From contig CBINFS010000005.1 of the NCBI GenBank assembly GCA_966250015.1, forward strand, positions 1 through 64,000: 64,000 nt of DNA, given 5' to 3'. Both the position numbers and the translations under genes were made by a program. Below are positions 1 through 8,474 of this stretch, in pieces. The stretch comes from CBINFS01 sp966250015. Its GTDB lineage: Bacteria; Bacteroidota; Rhodothermia; Rhodothermales; DASSAV01. Each line of letters opens with the position of its first letter. Position 1 is the stretch's first letter. Below the pieces are notes generated by a model. The model ran no database searches and was not told the DNA's origin. It saw nothing but the letters and a program-made list of their open reading frames with translations.

Positions 1-352
1 CCCCCTTGACAAGGACTCGCTATGCTTCTCAGTCTCATCAAAGAACGATGCTCTCTTTTTTTCGAGAGCAATGAAGATACGCCGTTGAACGGCTTATGAC
101 ACCGGACGAAGAATAGATTCACCGGTGATTCAAAACCACGAACATCCTTCTGGTATCGTACCCGTTCGTTTCAAACGGACCGTTCCAACTACCCCTACCC
201 AGCGAGGTTCCATTGAAAAAACGATTCATTCGCTCTTTACAGACCGCGCGTCCGCTTGCCTCCACTAATACAAAATACGCCTCCGACTCCTCGGTGCAAG
301 GCCGGAGGTTAACGAAGTGGCAAAAAAACAGGTCACTAGGGAAGAGGCCGTT
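1..352. other. Non-coding stretch downstream of the response regulator
   Basis: I find no credible gene here. A short perfect inverted repeat (7-bp arms at 49-55 and 64-70) encloses a loop made almost entirely of T. It could be a weak hairpin, but it lacks a following T run in either direction that would make it a clear terminator. The plus-strand ORF starting near 317 lies antisense to the response regulator and has no family character. Confidence 0.4.
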
Positions 353-1063
353 TTAGTGCCCGTTCCCCTGGCCATGCATCCAGCGCACCGAATACTGAAC
401 CAGCTCCCCAATGGAGCTGAGCTCGAGTTTCTGCTTGATTCTTCTACGGTAGTGTTCGGCGGTTTTCCTCGAAATGTGGAGCCGTTCAGAAATGTCTTCG
501 ATGGTGTAACCCTCTCCAACCATCTGGAATACTGCCATCTCCCGGTCGGTCAGCTCTTCGAGTCCGGCATTTCGATCGGACGACCGACCTGAAAGCGAAC
601 GCATGAGTAGCCTGGTCGAAGCTGAGCGGCTAAGATAGACTTCGCCTCTGACGGCCGTGCGGAGCGCCTCCACCACCACCTTGGTCGGCTCCGTTTTCAT
701 GACGTATGCTGACGCTCCCGCACGAAGCGCGCGTTCCGCGTAAACATTCTCATCATACATCGAAAAGACAACTACGCGCGTATCAGGATACTGCGTGCGA
801 ATGTTCTCGACGAGATCAAGTCCATGTGCATCTGCGAGCGAAACGTCCACGACCGCTGCGGTAGGTTTGAGCTTCCCCACCAGCGTCATGGCTTCATCTG
901 CCGATGCCGCTTCACCGCATACTTCCATCCCCAATTGGCCATTGATCGTATTCGCCAAGGCTACGCGAATAGCCGGATGGTCATCGACGATAAGTACACG
1001 TACCCGATCACTCATTTCGCTTTTACGTGGTTGAGCTGTAACGGTGTATGAAGGATGTTCCAT
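353..1063 (-). CDS. NarL/FixJ-family response regulator
   Basis: This is a cytoplasmic two-component response regulator with an N-terminal receiver domain (about residues 19-135) and a C-terminal LuxR-type helix-turn-helix (about 168-232). Receiver residues are visible: the acidic pair D27/D28, phospho-acceptor D73 in the VVDVS strand, S101 at the conserved Thr/Ser position and K123. The DNA-binding part starts at the LTDRE motif and contains a typical recognition helix (ISRKTAEHYRRRIKQKL). Length, 236 aa, is near normal. ATG at 1063 gives 16 extra residues ahead of the conserved core; the ATG at 1015 (MSDRVRVLIVDDH) is an equally reasonable start. No histidine kinase lies alongside, so its partner must be encoded elsewhere. 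The regulated genes cannot be inferred from sequence. Confidence 0.9.
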   Translation of the reverse strand: MEHPSYTVTAQPRKSEMSDRVRVLIVDDHPAIRVALANTINGQLGMEVCGEAASADEAMTLVGKLKPTAAVVDVSLADAHGLDLVENIRTQYPDTRVVVFSMYDENVYAERALRAGASAYVMKTEPTKVVVEALRTAVRGEVYLSRSASTRLLMRSLSGRSSDRNAGLEELTDREMAVFQMVGEGYTIEDISERLHISRKTAEHYRRRIKQKLELSSIGELVQYSVRWMHGQGNGH

Positions 1064-1356
1064 GTTTGCATGTCCCTGCAGACGAGTGTTGAGGTCAATG
1101 TTGTATTAAATCGACCCTCTACATGTTAATAGGATATCGGCACCAGTAGGAATAGCTTTAGCGAAAAAAACGAAGACTTTAGATTCGTCCAGGGGCGACC
1201 ATGTACGGCGTACTTCCCTTATAAAAAGGTAAGCTTACGCTTGTCCTTACGCTACTAAAGTGCAAAATCCCCACTCGAAGAAATACGGACGTATCTCTCT
1301 AAAAAGCAAGGAGGAACAGCGCAATCCTGCAAGATTTGCGGAATGAGAAGGATGGT

Positions 1357-1575
1357 TCAACCGGCCTCTTTCTGAACGTACTGATGTGCCCTTTCGTATA
1401 CCGTGATCAGCCTGTAAAGCATGCCGGCCATTTCCTCCGAGCTCAGATCCAGATGAAGGTTGCCCCGGGTGATGTGGTAGCTCCCATTCATGTAGGTGAT
1501 CGCATCGACCAGATCATAGTCGCACGCCAGACCGATCAACTCCGTGAGCGAAAAAACCGAAGGTTGAATTGACAT
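1357..1575 (-). CDS. Small hypothetical protein, 72 aa
   Basis: A short acidic protein of unknown function with no signal peptide or membrane segment. I prefer this strand over an overlapping plus-strand ORF (1336-1572) because its first 17 core residues (SLTELIGLACDYDLVDA) resemble the small protein at 32123-32329 (SLDDLLDLAVRQRFIDA), and the overall helix-strand-helix spacing is alike. It is an isolated single gene with non-coding DNA on both sides. There is no clear Shine-Dalgarno site. Function unknown. Confidence 0.45.
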   Translation of the reverse strand: MSIQPSVFSLTELIGLACDYDLVDAITYMNGSYHITRGNLHLDLSSEEMAGMLYRLITVYERAHQYVQKEAG

Positions 1576-1764
1576 TCCGGCCAGATAGAGTGTTTAGAAG
1601 AGGTACGTAATGCAGAAACGAATAAAACATTCGGATTTGCGCACCGCAGGTTTACGCACCCAATTCTTCACACAAAGGCCATATCCCAATACGTAAAGGA
1701 TGCCGGCAATAGACCGCTACTGCCGGCTGGGGCCATTCGATCCGGTCCTACTTCATGCTAAGAA

Positions 1765-2028
1765 TTAGCAATTATCGTTCAGCGATACCCCGTGCGTTTG
1801 AAAGTGATCTCGGATGCAGGCAAACTGCTCATCCAGATCCCTTTCCGGAACGTCGAGACAGGGGCACTTGACGTCTTTCTCCTCACCTCCGCACACGACG
1901 AAACACCGAATATTGTACCGAACCGGTGTCGCGACGATGTAAACGTCTACCCCATTGCGGGCACGGATGATCTCGGATCGAATGAGGGGTTGCGAAAGGG
2001 TGTGTGATTCGATGGGGACTGGCTCCAT
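1765..2028 (-). CDS. Hypothetical protein, 87 aa, cysteine-containing
   Basis: I do not recognise this small protein. It carries five cysteines, including a CxC pair (C54 and C56) in its middle and a final Cys at the very C-terminus. No membrane segment or signal peptide is seen. The minus-strand reading is preferred over the overlapping 71-aa plus-strand ORF because its composition is more protein-like: alternating hydrophobic strands around residues 28-46 and an amphipathic helix near residues 63-75. The start is the ATG at 2028. Whether it is expressed cannot be judged here. Confidence 0.45.
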   Translation of the reverse strand: MEPVPIESHTLSQPLIRSEIIRARNGVDVYIVATPVRYNIRCFVVCGGEEKDVKCPCLDVPERDLDEQFACIRDHFQTHGVSLNDNC

Positions 2029-2179
2029 AACGCCCTCTCTTTTGACCGTGAAAGCATTACGTTAACAGTAACCGTCACCCCTCACTTTGTCAACCATTTA
2101 CTTATGATTGGATAGAAATATTCCGGGGCCTGCCACTCCGGCTTAAGAACCTTGACTGGTTATTCGCTGGCGTAGAATT

Positions 2180-2623
2180 CTACGCCTCGCGTGTCGCGCC
2201 CACCTCTACCTTGAGTGCTTTCAGGCTCAAAGCGACATCGTAGAGAAAGAGGCCGACGGAAATGACGATGCTCAGCACCCCTATCGACAACGTAATCAAG
2301 ATCGGCAATCGCAGAAACAGAGGTGCAAACGCACTGATAACCATAAAGAGAATGATAAGGGTGGCCGAGAGGATGCTCACCCCGAGAAAACCGAGCGACA
2401 ACCTGAGAATTTCACATCGCTTGAGAAGCACATCCAGTTGGATTCGATCCTCCTCTCGCGCCTGATCGCCTGCTTTCAGTATCTCTTCAGACAATAACCT
2501 CGCCCGATCAATAGGACGGGCTATTCTATTCGACAGAGTGAGCAATAGCAGTCCAACACCCGAGATCAATACCACCGGCGAAATTGTTAGCTGGATAAGC
2601 TCGGAAAAGGATTCGAAATCCAC
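2180..2623 (-). CDS. DUF2721 family membrane protein
   Basis: A 147-aa inner-membrane protein of the DUF2721 family. Three hydrophobic segments are evident at about residues 13-31, 77-101 and 107-129. The family hallmark, a basic N-R-I-A-R-P-x-D-R-A-R-L-L stretch, follows the first segment at residues 32-44, and a charged loop of about 30 residues separates segments one and two. The molecular role of the family is not established. It begins 10 bp after the stop of the lipoprotein gene upstream on the same strand, so the two are probably co-transcribed. Confidence 0.8.
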   Translation of the reverse strand: MDFESFSELIQLTISPVVLISGVGLLLLTLSNRIARPIDRARLLSEEILKAGDQAREEDRIQLDVLLKRCEILRLSLGFLGVSILSATLIILFMVISAFAPLFLRLPILITLSIGVLSIVISVGLFLYDVALSLKALKVEVGATREA

Positions 2624-2633
2624 GTCAGGCCTC

Positions 2634-3023
2634 CTATAAACGATGTCGGATCTCGTCCAAGAAGTTTCTAACGGCTTCTCGATTTGGCTCCCAGGCGAAG
2701 TTGCCCCTCACTTCCACCTCGACGCCATCCCGCACCTCCGAGATCGTGATGTCGATGTTGTCACTCCACGCCCCCATTTGACGCGGGGAAGCCGCACGCA
2801 TCTTGCCCGACTCACGGTCTGAATACTGTACCCACCAGCCGAGCTGGTAAGCGGCATCATGGGCACTTCGCCAGACGTCCGTAAATGAATCTCGGTACAA
2901 GGCCTTCTGCGTCTTTTTCTCTTCCGACTCTTTGTCCAGTTTCGGTAGTACACCTGAGCAACCCCCCGCCACCAACGCCAGAAGACCGGCGTACAGCACC
3001 ACCCGAGCTCTAAACTTTCCCAT
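2634..3023 (-). CDS. Predicted lipoprotein, 129 aa
   Basis: The N-terminus has a basic start, a hydrophobic core and a lipobox ending AGGC with Cys22 as the likely lipidated residue. This predicts an inner- or outer-membrane-anchored lipoprotein. The mature part begins with a charged linker, then a small domain (about residues 40-129) whose pattern (a helix containing FTDVWRSAHDAAYQLGW followed by beta strands) recalls small periplasmic domains in BamC-type or DUF3568-type lipoproteins. I cannot assign a family with certainty. First gene of a probable two-gene unit with the DUF2721 protein. Confidence 0.7.
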   Translation of the reverse strand: MGKFRARVVLYAGLLALVAGGCSGVLPKLDKESEEKKTQKALYRDSFTDVWRSAHDAAYQLGWWVQYSDRESGKMRAASPRQMGAWSDNIDITISEVRDGVEVEVRGNFAWEPNREAVRNFLDEIRHRL

Positions 3024-3342
3024 CTTGCCTCACCGAGGTTTTTAAACGTGAATCCGGCTACCCCTACCCTTCAGATCTACCTAAAGGTAACGTGAAATCC
3101 GCGAAAAACGGGTGCTCTCCTTAAATATGAAACAACATTGTGGGTCGGATTTCACCTTTGCATTTCAATAAGTACCTGATTCTAAATAATAACGCTGATA
3201 ATGAACCAGAGTTTGGTATTTGTCCCATTAGCCACCCCTCATCGACTGTATCCGGCGCAACAGGTATCGTCACTTCTTTATCAAAAAGGAATTCAGGTCG
3301 ATAAGTGCATTACCCATTATCACGTAGTCACAAGAAGCTGAC
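3024..3342. other. Divergent intergenic region
   Basis: About 320 bp between the minus-strand lipoprotein and a plus-strand hypothetical gene. It is AT-richer than its surroundings and must contain promoters for both directions, but I see no convincing -35/-10 pair, RNA gene or repeat. Confidence 0.4.
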
Positions 3343-3798
3343 ATGGAGTTTAGTGGTCTTCCACCAGAGTTGATCGAGGTAATACAAGTCGCTCGTCGGC
3401 GTCATACAGGAAAAGGAACCGACAGGGCTGCCAACCTGCTCGAAGAAGAGATCGAAAAGGTCCGTGCTTACCTGAACGTGCTGCAAGCAGAGCTGCGCCT
3501 CGTCCACCGGCAGGCGACCGATCACGTTCCTGGTGTGAAAGCCCCTTCGATCAGGGACTTGCAGGACGAACTGACCCGCGCATTGAGAGAAAAGGACAAC
3601 TGGTCGCTCATCATAAATGCTCCTGTGAATACCTCGACATGGGCAATCAGAAAAGAAGCAGAACGCGTAGTAGCAGAGCTCGACGCGCGAATTGCGGTGA
3701 TTGAAGCTCGCCTACGCGATAAAGCCAACAACCCGGACAATATCGAGATTTGCCCTTCACAAAAGCCGGTTACGAAAAGAAAAGGCCGTACCGGCTAA
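3343..3798 (+). CDS. Hypothetical coiled-coil protein, 151 aa
   Basis: An unrecognised soluble protein. Two stretches have coiled-coil-like heptads: about residues 30-58 (LLEEEIEKVRAYLNVLQAEL) and about 104-130 (a Lys/Glu/Arg-rich amphipathic helix). The C-terminus is basic (KPVTKRKGRTG). It starts at an ATG preceded by an AAGAAG stretch that could serve as a weak ribosome binding site. There is no signal peptide or membrane segment. It stands alone, convergent with the small minus-strand gene at 3817-4032. The function cannot be inferred. Confidence 0.6.
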   Translation: MEFSGLPPELIEVIQVARRRHTGKGTDRAANLLEEEIEKVRAYLNVLQAELRLVHRQATDHVPGVKAPSIRDLQDELTRALREKDNWSLIINAPVNTSTWAIRKEAERVVAELDARIAVIEARLRDKANNPDNIEICPSQKPVTKRKGRTG

Positions 3799-3816
3799 GA
3801 TTACACAGGTAGGAGC

Positions 3817-4032
3817 CTAATTGGGGAGGCTACGTTCGCCGAACCGGAGCCAGATGATGAGCGCCCGGTGCTGATCGCCGAACGGCTTGCCGTGGATCCT
3901 GTAGGTATCCAGCGCCAGATCCGTCAGTTCAGACTGGGTTGCAGTTCTCCGAACTACTGCCGCAGTAAACTGCTTCCACGAAGCGTCCATGGCCCGGATT
4001 TTATTGATGTAGCTTGTGTTTCTGGCAATCAT
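3817..4032 (-). CDS. Small hypothetical protein, 71 aa
   Basis: A small basic protein rich in predicted helix, of unknown function. The overlapping plus-strand ORF (3868-4065) is less protein-like, being rich in Arg, Cys and Ser without hydrophobic periodicity. The gene is convergent with the coiled-coil gene ending at 3798, leaving only 18 bp between stops. I see no family motif and no ribosome binding site, so confidence is modest. Confidence 0.4.
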   Translation of the reverse strand: MIARNTSYINKIRAMDASWKQFTAAVVRRTATQSELTDLALDTYRIHGKPFGDQHRALIIWLRFGERSLPN

Positions 4033-4330
4033 GGCACGTCAATTATCAAAGCCTTGTATGGTTGATCAATCGATATGGCCCGGCCAGCTTTGCCAGAACC
4101 ACTCACGGACCCAAGTCCTTTTATCAATTCTTTTGATTAAAGCAAAATGTACATAAAAGTTTAGCGCAAAACCAGAGTTGCCCCGTGAAACCTGGTGCAA
4201 CTTTTCGTCCACAGCTTTCACTAACGCAGGGCGATTGTCGTGTAACAGCTCGGCGAACGATCAAAAAAAGGGCAAAACACGAGAAAACTTGAAGAATGGA
4301 TGCTTTCCGACCAAGCTAACCGCGTCGGGA
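4033..4330. other. Non-coding stretch beyond the tRNA-Leu terminator
   Basis: About 300 bp between the small gene ending at 4032 and the tRNA-Leu terminator. No ORF with protein-like composition, no tRNA and no repeat is evident on either strand. Confidence 0.4.
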
Positions 4331-4378
4331 TGTAAAAAGAAATGCACCAGCCCTGATTTTAACGAGAGGACTGGTGCA
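4331..4378 (-). terminator. Intrinsic terminator of tRNA-Leu
   Basis: Eight-bp perfect arms (4343-4350 and 4371-4378) enclose a further 3-bp inner stem. On the minus strand the hairpin starts 4 bp after the tRNA 3' end and is followed by a T-rich run (4331-4342). Position, stem and T tract fit a Rho-independent terminator. Confidence 0.75.
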
Positions 4379-4382
4379 ATCG

Positions 4383-4468
4383 TGCCGAGAGCGGGACTCG
4401 AACCCGCACGAGGGTTACCCCTCAACGGATTTTAAGTCCGTTGCGTCTACCTATTCCGCCATCCCGGC
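4383..4468 (-). tRNA. tRNA-Leu (anticodon UAA)
   Basis: Class II tRNA of 86 nt read on the minus strand. The acceptor stem pairs GCCGGGA (4462-4468) with TCTCGGC (4384-4390), with A73 at 4383. The anticodon loop CTTAAAA gives anticodon TAA, decoding UUA leucine codons. A long variable arm (GAGGGGTAACCCTC region) and a T-loop GGTTCGAGTCC are present. CCA is not encoded: the genomic bases after A73 do not match. Upstream on the minus strand, a TATATT box (4493-4498) lies about 25 bp before the 5' end and is a plausible -10 element. Confidence 0.95.
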
Positions 4469-4638
4469 GAGTACAGTGGAGTCGGTGCGCCTAATATACA
4501 AACATTTTTTTTGCGCGCCTTCGCTCTATACTCACGCTGCATCGTTCGGATTCAACGTTCCTCTGGCATCCAGCCTCTTCAGGCGAAGGTCGTCGTGCAC
4601 GGCGTAACCGGCTTCGTCATTTGACGGTGGTTGCTCAA

Positions 4639-5286
4639 CTACTCAAACCTTTTCCTTGCCACAAGCAGACGCGAGCTCAGATCGGCTGAGGTCAGGCCGT
4701 CCAGCTCCTCAAACCAGTCCTCGAGTTTTAGCGGCTTCCCCGAACGAGAAAGGCAGATCACTTCATCAACCAGGTCCCCTACTATTTCTACGACGTCGCT
4801 CGAGCATACCGCCACGGCCAGAAAGACACGCCCTGCATTCATTGAACGAAGCGATCTGACGGCTGCCAGGGCTTCGATCCCGCGTTCAAACGCATCATCC
4901 ACGACGACCGCCGTTTTGCCTTCAACGTCCAATAACCCCTCTTCGCCCCGGTAAGTACGAACGCGGCGCCTCATCTCGGATCGTTCCTGCGCCACGATTT
5001 GCTCAACCTCCTCTTCACTCAAATTAATACCTTCAATGGCGTTCTTGTCGATCACGATTACCCCTTCCGGACCAACTGCGCCCAAAATCACATCAGGCTT
5101 GTCGGGAGCAGAAATAAGATGAACGCCCATTACGTCCGCGGGCGCATCGAGCAGGCCCGACAATTCGAGGGCAATCGCCAGACCCCCGGGAGGGATTCCC
5201 AGAAAGACATAGCGTTCTTCACGTTCTGCCAGCCTTTTCGCCAGCAGCTCCGCTACCTCTCGCCTGTTTTTGAACTTTTTCGGCAT
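4639..5286 (-). CDS. Phosphoribosyltransferase-fold protein with degenerate PRPP loop
   Basis: A 215-aa protein of the type I phosphoribosyltransferase-like family found in many bacteria as stand-alone proteins or fused to hydrolases. Visible features are an N-terminal GIPPGGLAIA segment (about residues 30-39) where active members have an RGG-type loop, a central insertion (about 50-115) and the core strand plus loop VVVDDAFERG (127-136). The two acidic residues D130/D131 are kept, but the Thr-Gly of the normal PRPP-binding loop (DDGxxTG) is replaced by FERG. The substrate is unknown, and binding or catalysis may differ from true PRTases. It stands alone, 352 bp from the tRNA on the same strand and convergent with nothing. 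Confidence 0.75.
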   Translation of the reverse strand: MPKKFKNRREVAELLAKRLAEREERYVFLGIPPGGLAIALELSGLLDAPADVMGVHLISAPDKPDVILGAVGPEGVIVIDKNAIEGINLSEEEVEQIVAQERSEMRRRVRTYRGEEGLLDVEGKTAVVVDDAFERGIEALAAVRSLRSMNAGRVFLAVAVCSSDVVEIVGDLVDEVICLSRSGKPLKLEDWFEELDGLTSADLSSRLLVARKRFE

Positions 5287-5320
5287 GACACGAAGCAGCT
5301 ATTCAAATTGCGAAGTCTGA

Positions 5321-6343
5321 CTATAGTAGCACCGGACCCTCGTTGTTTCGGGTAACCTCCTTATCGGCGAAGTACGTCAGCCACGACGGCGTTCTATACC
5401 GGACTTCGATGCCCTTCCGGGACTCCTTCCCGTTTTGGTCTGCGGGATTGGGAAGTACTGAAGCCGCCAGATTCTGAATGGATGCCGTCAGCTCCGGGAA
5501 GAGGGTATCGAACGTGTGAAGCGCCTTTGCCGGAAACGTGATGGTGAGTCTCGCATCGCCGTACCGGCAGGCATTTACGATCTGACGGGCTGCTCTCTTT
5601 GCGTTGATGGAAAGGAGAGGCGCACCGGCTGCCGCAGCAAACCACGCGTACTCCAGCTCGCTCTTTCCCTTGAACCAGGCGTTGACGTGCGATCCGGTTC
5701 GCATGAGACCCGGACAGACCGTGGTAACCCGTATCCCGTATTTGGAAAGCTCGGCACGCATCCCGTCGGATAGCCCGACGAGCGCAAACTTGCTCATCAC
5801 GTAGGGCAACAAATGCGGAACGGCAACGAGTCCGCCAATGGACGATACGTTTACGATCCGGCCTCCTCTCTGTCGCTTCATGTAGGGCACGACCTCCTGA
5901 ATCAAATACAGGGGTCCCCAAGCATGTACGGCCATGGCGCGCTCAAAATCGTCCAGGGTCATTTCTTCGAGCGGCCCGACCTGGATGATCCCTGCCAGGT
6001 TGATGAGCACGTCAATGCCACCACGCTGCTCGTTAACGTACTGAACGGCCTGACGAACCTCAGCTCGATTTGCAACGTCGCAAGCAAAAGTGCGGACATC
6101 TCCCCCCTCCTCCTGGAGCAGTTGCCGTGCGGTGTTTAGTGTGTCGACATCGCGGGCGAGCAGGGTCAGTCGAGCGCCTTCCGCCAGAAACAGGCGAGCC
6201 AATTCGAGCCCCAGGCCGCGTGAACCACCTGCAATGACCACCGACTTCCCTGCATAGTCCATCCGAATCCGCTGCCTCCGGTATGCCCTTACCAGGGTAG
6301 CACCGGCGAAGCCTGCGAGAAGGAGATTTGAGAATGGTTTCAT
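5321..6343 (-). CDS. Short-chain dehydrogenase/reductase (SDR)
   Basis: A NAD(P)-dependent oxidoreductase of about 340 aa. The N-terminus (residues 1-20) is hydrophobic and may anchor it to the membrane. The Rossmann cofactor motif GGSRGLG is at 39-45, NLAG at 115-118, and the active-site Ser (about 167/168), Tyr181 and Lys185 form the S-Y-K core. The usual Asn of the SDR tetrad appears to be His140. The start is set by an ATGA overlap with the dehydrogenase stop upstream, so the two genes are translationally coupled. The extra C-terminal 80 residues beyond the core are typical of larger SDRs acting on lipids or sterols. Substrate unknown. Confidence 0.85.
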   Translation of the reverse strand: MKPFSNLLLAGFAGATLVRAYRRQRIRMDYAGKSVVIAGGSRGLGLELARLFLAEGARLTLLARDVDTLNTARQLLQEEGGDVRTFACDVANRAEVRQAVQYVNEQRGGIDVLINLAGIIQVGPLEEMTLDDFERAMAVHAWGPLYLIQEVVPYMKRQRGGRIVNVSSIGGLVAVPHLLPYVMSKFALVGLSDGMRAELSKYGIRVTTVCPGLMRTGSHVNAWFKGKSELEYAWFAAAAGAPLLSINAKRAARQIVNACRYGDARLTITFPAKALHTFDTLFPELTASIQNLAASVLPNPADQNGKESRKGIEVRYRTPSWLTYFADKEVTRNNEGPVLL

Positions 6344-7509
6344 GGCCGGAGAACGACTTTGGTGCAACCGTCACGTTTGTGTTTGAACAGATCGTATCCG
6401 TATGGCCCCTCCTCCAGGTCGAGCGTATGGGAGATGATCGCCTCAGGCTTAATGTCTCCATTATGGACGTGATTCAATAGCGTCCCAAGGTACTTATGTA
6501 CGTGCGTCTGGCCCATCTTGAGGGTGAGACCTTTGTTGAATGCGGCGCCGAAGTTCACCTTGTCAAGAAGCCCACCATAGACTCCCGGGATCGAAACCGT
6601 CCCTCCTTTCCGGCAAGCTTGAATGGCCTGTCGAAGCACGGTCGGGCGGTCCGTCTGCATGCGAGTTTGCTGCTTAACCCGATCGTAAAGGCCGATCACG
6701 CCCAACCCATGCGCCTCGAGCCCGACCGCGTCGATGCAGGCGTCCGGTCCTCGACCGCCCGTTTTTTCCCTCAGGACGTCGAACAGGTCTTCTTCTTCGT
6801 AGTTCACCACCTCTGCCTTCCCTAGATCGTGCGCCATGTCGAGTCGCTCATGGATCCGGTCAATTGCAATGACTTGCTCTGCCCCGAGCAGGTAGGCGCT
6901 CTGGATCGAGAACTGGCCAACAGGCCCACAACCCCACACCGCCACGGTGTCGCCCGGCCTGATCCCACAGAAGAGCGAAGCCTGGTAACCGGTTGGCAGG
7001 ATGTCGGTCAAAAATAGCACCTGCTCGTCGCTTAGCCCCTCTGGAATCTTCATCGGTCCCACGTCGGCAAAGGGGACGCGGACGTACTCAGCCTGCCCTC
7101 CTGCATATCCGCCCATCAGATGGGAATAGCCGAAAATGCCGGCGGGTGAGTACCCGTAAAACTTCTCGGCCAGCGCCGCATTGGGATTCGAGTTGTCACA
7201 GAGCGAGTACTCCTCACGCTCACAGTAATAACAATGACCGCAGGCTATCGGGAACGGCACGATGACCCGATCGCCGACCCGCAAATTCTCGACTTCTCTA
7301 CCGACCTCCACGACCTCTCCCATGAACTCGTGCCCCATGATGTCGCCTTTCCTCATGGTCGGGATGTAGCCGTCGTAGAGGTGGAGGTCGGAGCCACATA
7401 TCGCCGTCAGGCTGACCCTGATGATGGCGTCACGCGGATTGATGATACCGGGGTCTTCGACGTTCTCGACGCGAATGTCGTTCGCGCCGTACCAGCATAA
7501 TGCACGCAT
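6340..7509 (-). CDS. Zinc-dependent alcohol dehydrogenase (FdhA-like)
   Basis: A medium-chain dehydrogenase/reductase of 389 aa, in the branch commonly annotated as glutathione-dependent formaldehyde dehydrogenase-like. Catalytic zinc ligands are C38 and H60-E61. The structural zinc site is the four-cysteine lobe C90, C93, C96, C104. A GxGxxG cofactor motif (WGCGPVGQ) lies in the middle. It probably oxidises or reduces a small alcohol/aldehyde with NAD(H). The stop codon overlaps the start of the SDR gene by 4 bp, so the two act together in one operon, perhaps in aldehyde detoxification. That pairing is context, not proof of substrate. Confidence 0.88.
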   Translation of the reverse strand: MRALCWYGANDIRVENVEDPGIINPRDAIIRVSLTAICGSDLHLYDGYIPTMRKGDIMGHEFMGEVVEVGREVENLRVGDRVIVPFPIACGHCYYCEREEYSLCDNSNPNAALAEKFYGYSPAGIFGYSHLMGGYAGGQAEYVRVPFADVGPMKIPEGLSDEQVLFLTDILPTGYQASLFCGIRPGDTVAVWGCGPVGQFSIQSAYLLGAEQVIAIDRIHERLDMAHDLGKAEVVNYEEEDLFDVLREKTGGRGPDACIDAVGLEAHGLGVIGLYDRVKQQTRMQTDRPTVLRQAIQACRKGGTVSIPGVYGGLLDKVNFGAAFNKGLTLKMGQTHVHKYLGTLLNHVHNGDIKPEAIISHTLDLEEGPYGYDLFKHKRDGCTKVVLRP

Positions 7510-7537
7510 ATCTTCTCGACCTTTTCGTCACATCACG

Positions 7538-8284
7538 TCATCTTCCCGCCGGCTGACCGTGGGTGGTCGGTATTTCACCCGCTTCCATCAGGTTTTTGAA
7601 GCGACGGATGTCCTCCTTCACGAGCATGGCAAAAATGGGATTGAGCAGCCCGGCCACGGCGCCGCCTGCTCTACCGGCCGGGGGGCGATATTCTATTCGA
7701 GCCTTCACCTCCGTCCCCCTTCCATGCGAAAGCTGCCTGAACCTCACCTCTCCGGCGTTGTAGACGTCCGACCGGTCGAGTGAACGCCAGCGGATGTATT
7801 CACCCGGTTTCTCGTCAATCACCTCCGCCCGCCACTTGATCGTTCGGGAGCTCTTCGGTAGGCCGGCTTCCCACATCGACGTCCGCTCATCGAGGTGCCT
7901 GACGGACTTTACGTGCTTCATGAACTGAGGAAGGTGCTCGAAATCCCGCCAGAATGCGTAGAGCTCTTCACTTGGTTTGTTGACCGTCAGCGTCTCGGTG
8001 ATGACGACGGGTGCGGGCTGACTGCCGGCGCCCGATCGATCGAGTCCAATTGCCCGAAAAACCGGATCGTGCCCTGTAACACCCCGATAGGCCAGATAAC
8101 CGCCAAGGCCTAATAGCAGGATGCCGGCCGGCGAGCGGCGCGACAACCCGTACAAGGTGAGCAAACCGCCACCGACGAGCGACAGGACGCGCTCATCTTC
8201 TCCGATATTCGCTTTGCTCGAACCAGTAAGCTTCGGCGTAACCGCGCCGCCCGACTGGTTATCGTACTTGGCATCGTTGCTCAT
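7538..8284 (-). CDS. SRPBCC/cyclase-dehydrase domain membrane protein
   Basis: About 248 aa with two parts. The N-terminal half has a DUF2892/YgaP-like pair of hydrophobic segments (about residues 27-65, VLSLVGGGLLTLYGLSR and GILLLGLGGYLAYRG). The C-terminal half is a START/SRPBCC ligand-binding domain (about 88-235) with the typical opening TVNKPSEELYAFWRDFEHLPQFM. Such fusions are widespread and are annotated as polyketide cyclase/dehydrase or coenzyme Q-binding-type proteins, with unproven ligands. I chose the ATG at 8284 because the upstream 46 codons of the open frame are low-quality sequence. The next gene on the strand, the dehydrogenase, starts 28 bp after its stop, so all three may be co-transcribed. 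Confidence 0.75.
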   Translation of the reverse strand: MSNDAKYDNQSGGAVTPKLTGSSKANIGEDERVLSLVGGGLLTLYGLSRRSPAGILLLGLGGYLAYRGVTGHDPVFRAIGLDRSGAGSQPAPVVITETLTVNKPSEELYAFWRDFEHLPQFMKHVKSVRHLDERTSMWEAGLPKSSRTIKWRAEVIDEKPGEYIRWRSLDRSDVYNAGEVRFRQLSHGRGTEVKARIEYRPPAGRAGGAVAGLLNPIFAMLVKEDIRRFKNLMEAGEIPTTHGQPAGR

Positions 8285-8474
8285 ACTTTTGGAAGACTTT
8301 GCGCCTGAACGCTGTTGGCACAGACGAAAAAAGGCCGGGGCACGGTGTGGATTCGCCGACAGCCAGTAATCAGGACTACTCGATCGTTTTTTAAGTTTGA
8401 TCGGGGCGAGCAGTATTGCCAAGTGGTTACATAAGTTGGAGATATGCTACTCTCTTCATAGAGCCTCACGTTTC

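Noticed and set aside
317..592. Plus-strand 91-aa ORF overlapping the response regulator
   Set aside because: It lies antisense to the DNA-binding domain of a good gene; no supporting ribosome binding site.
1336..1572. Plus-strand 78-aa ORF opposite the small gene at 1357-1575
   Set aside because: The minus-strand protein is more protein-like and resembles another small gene in the window.
2152..2178. TTGACT ... TAGAAT as a plus-strand promoter
   Set aside because: Spacer is only 15 bp and the region downstream encodes minus-strand genes, so there is nothing for it to drive.
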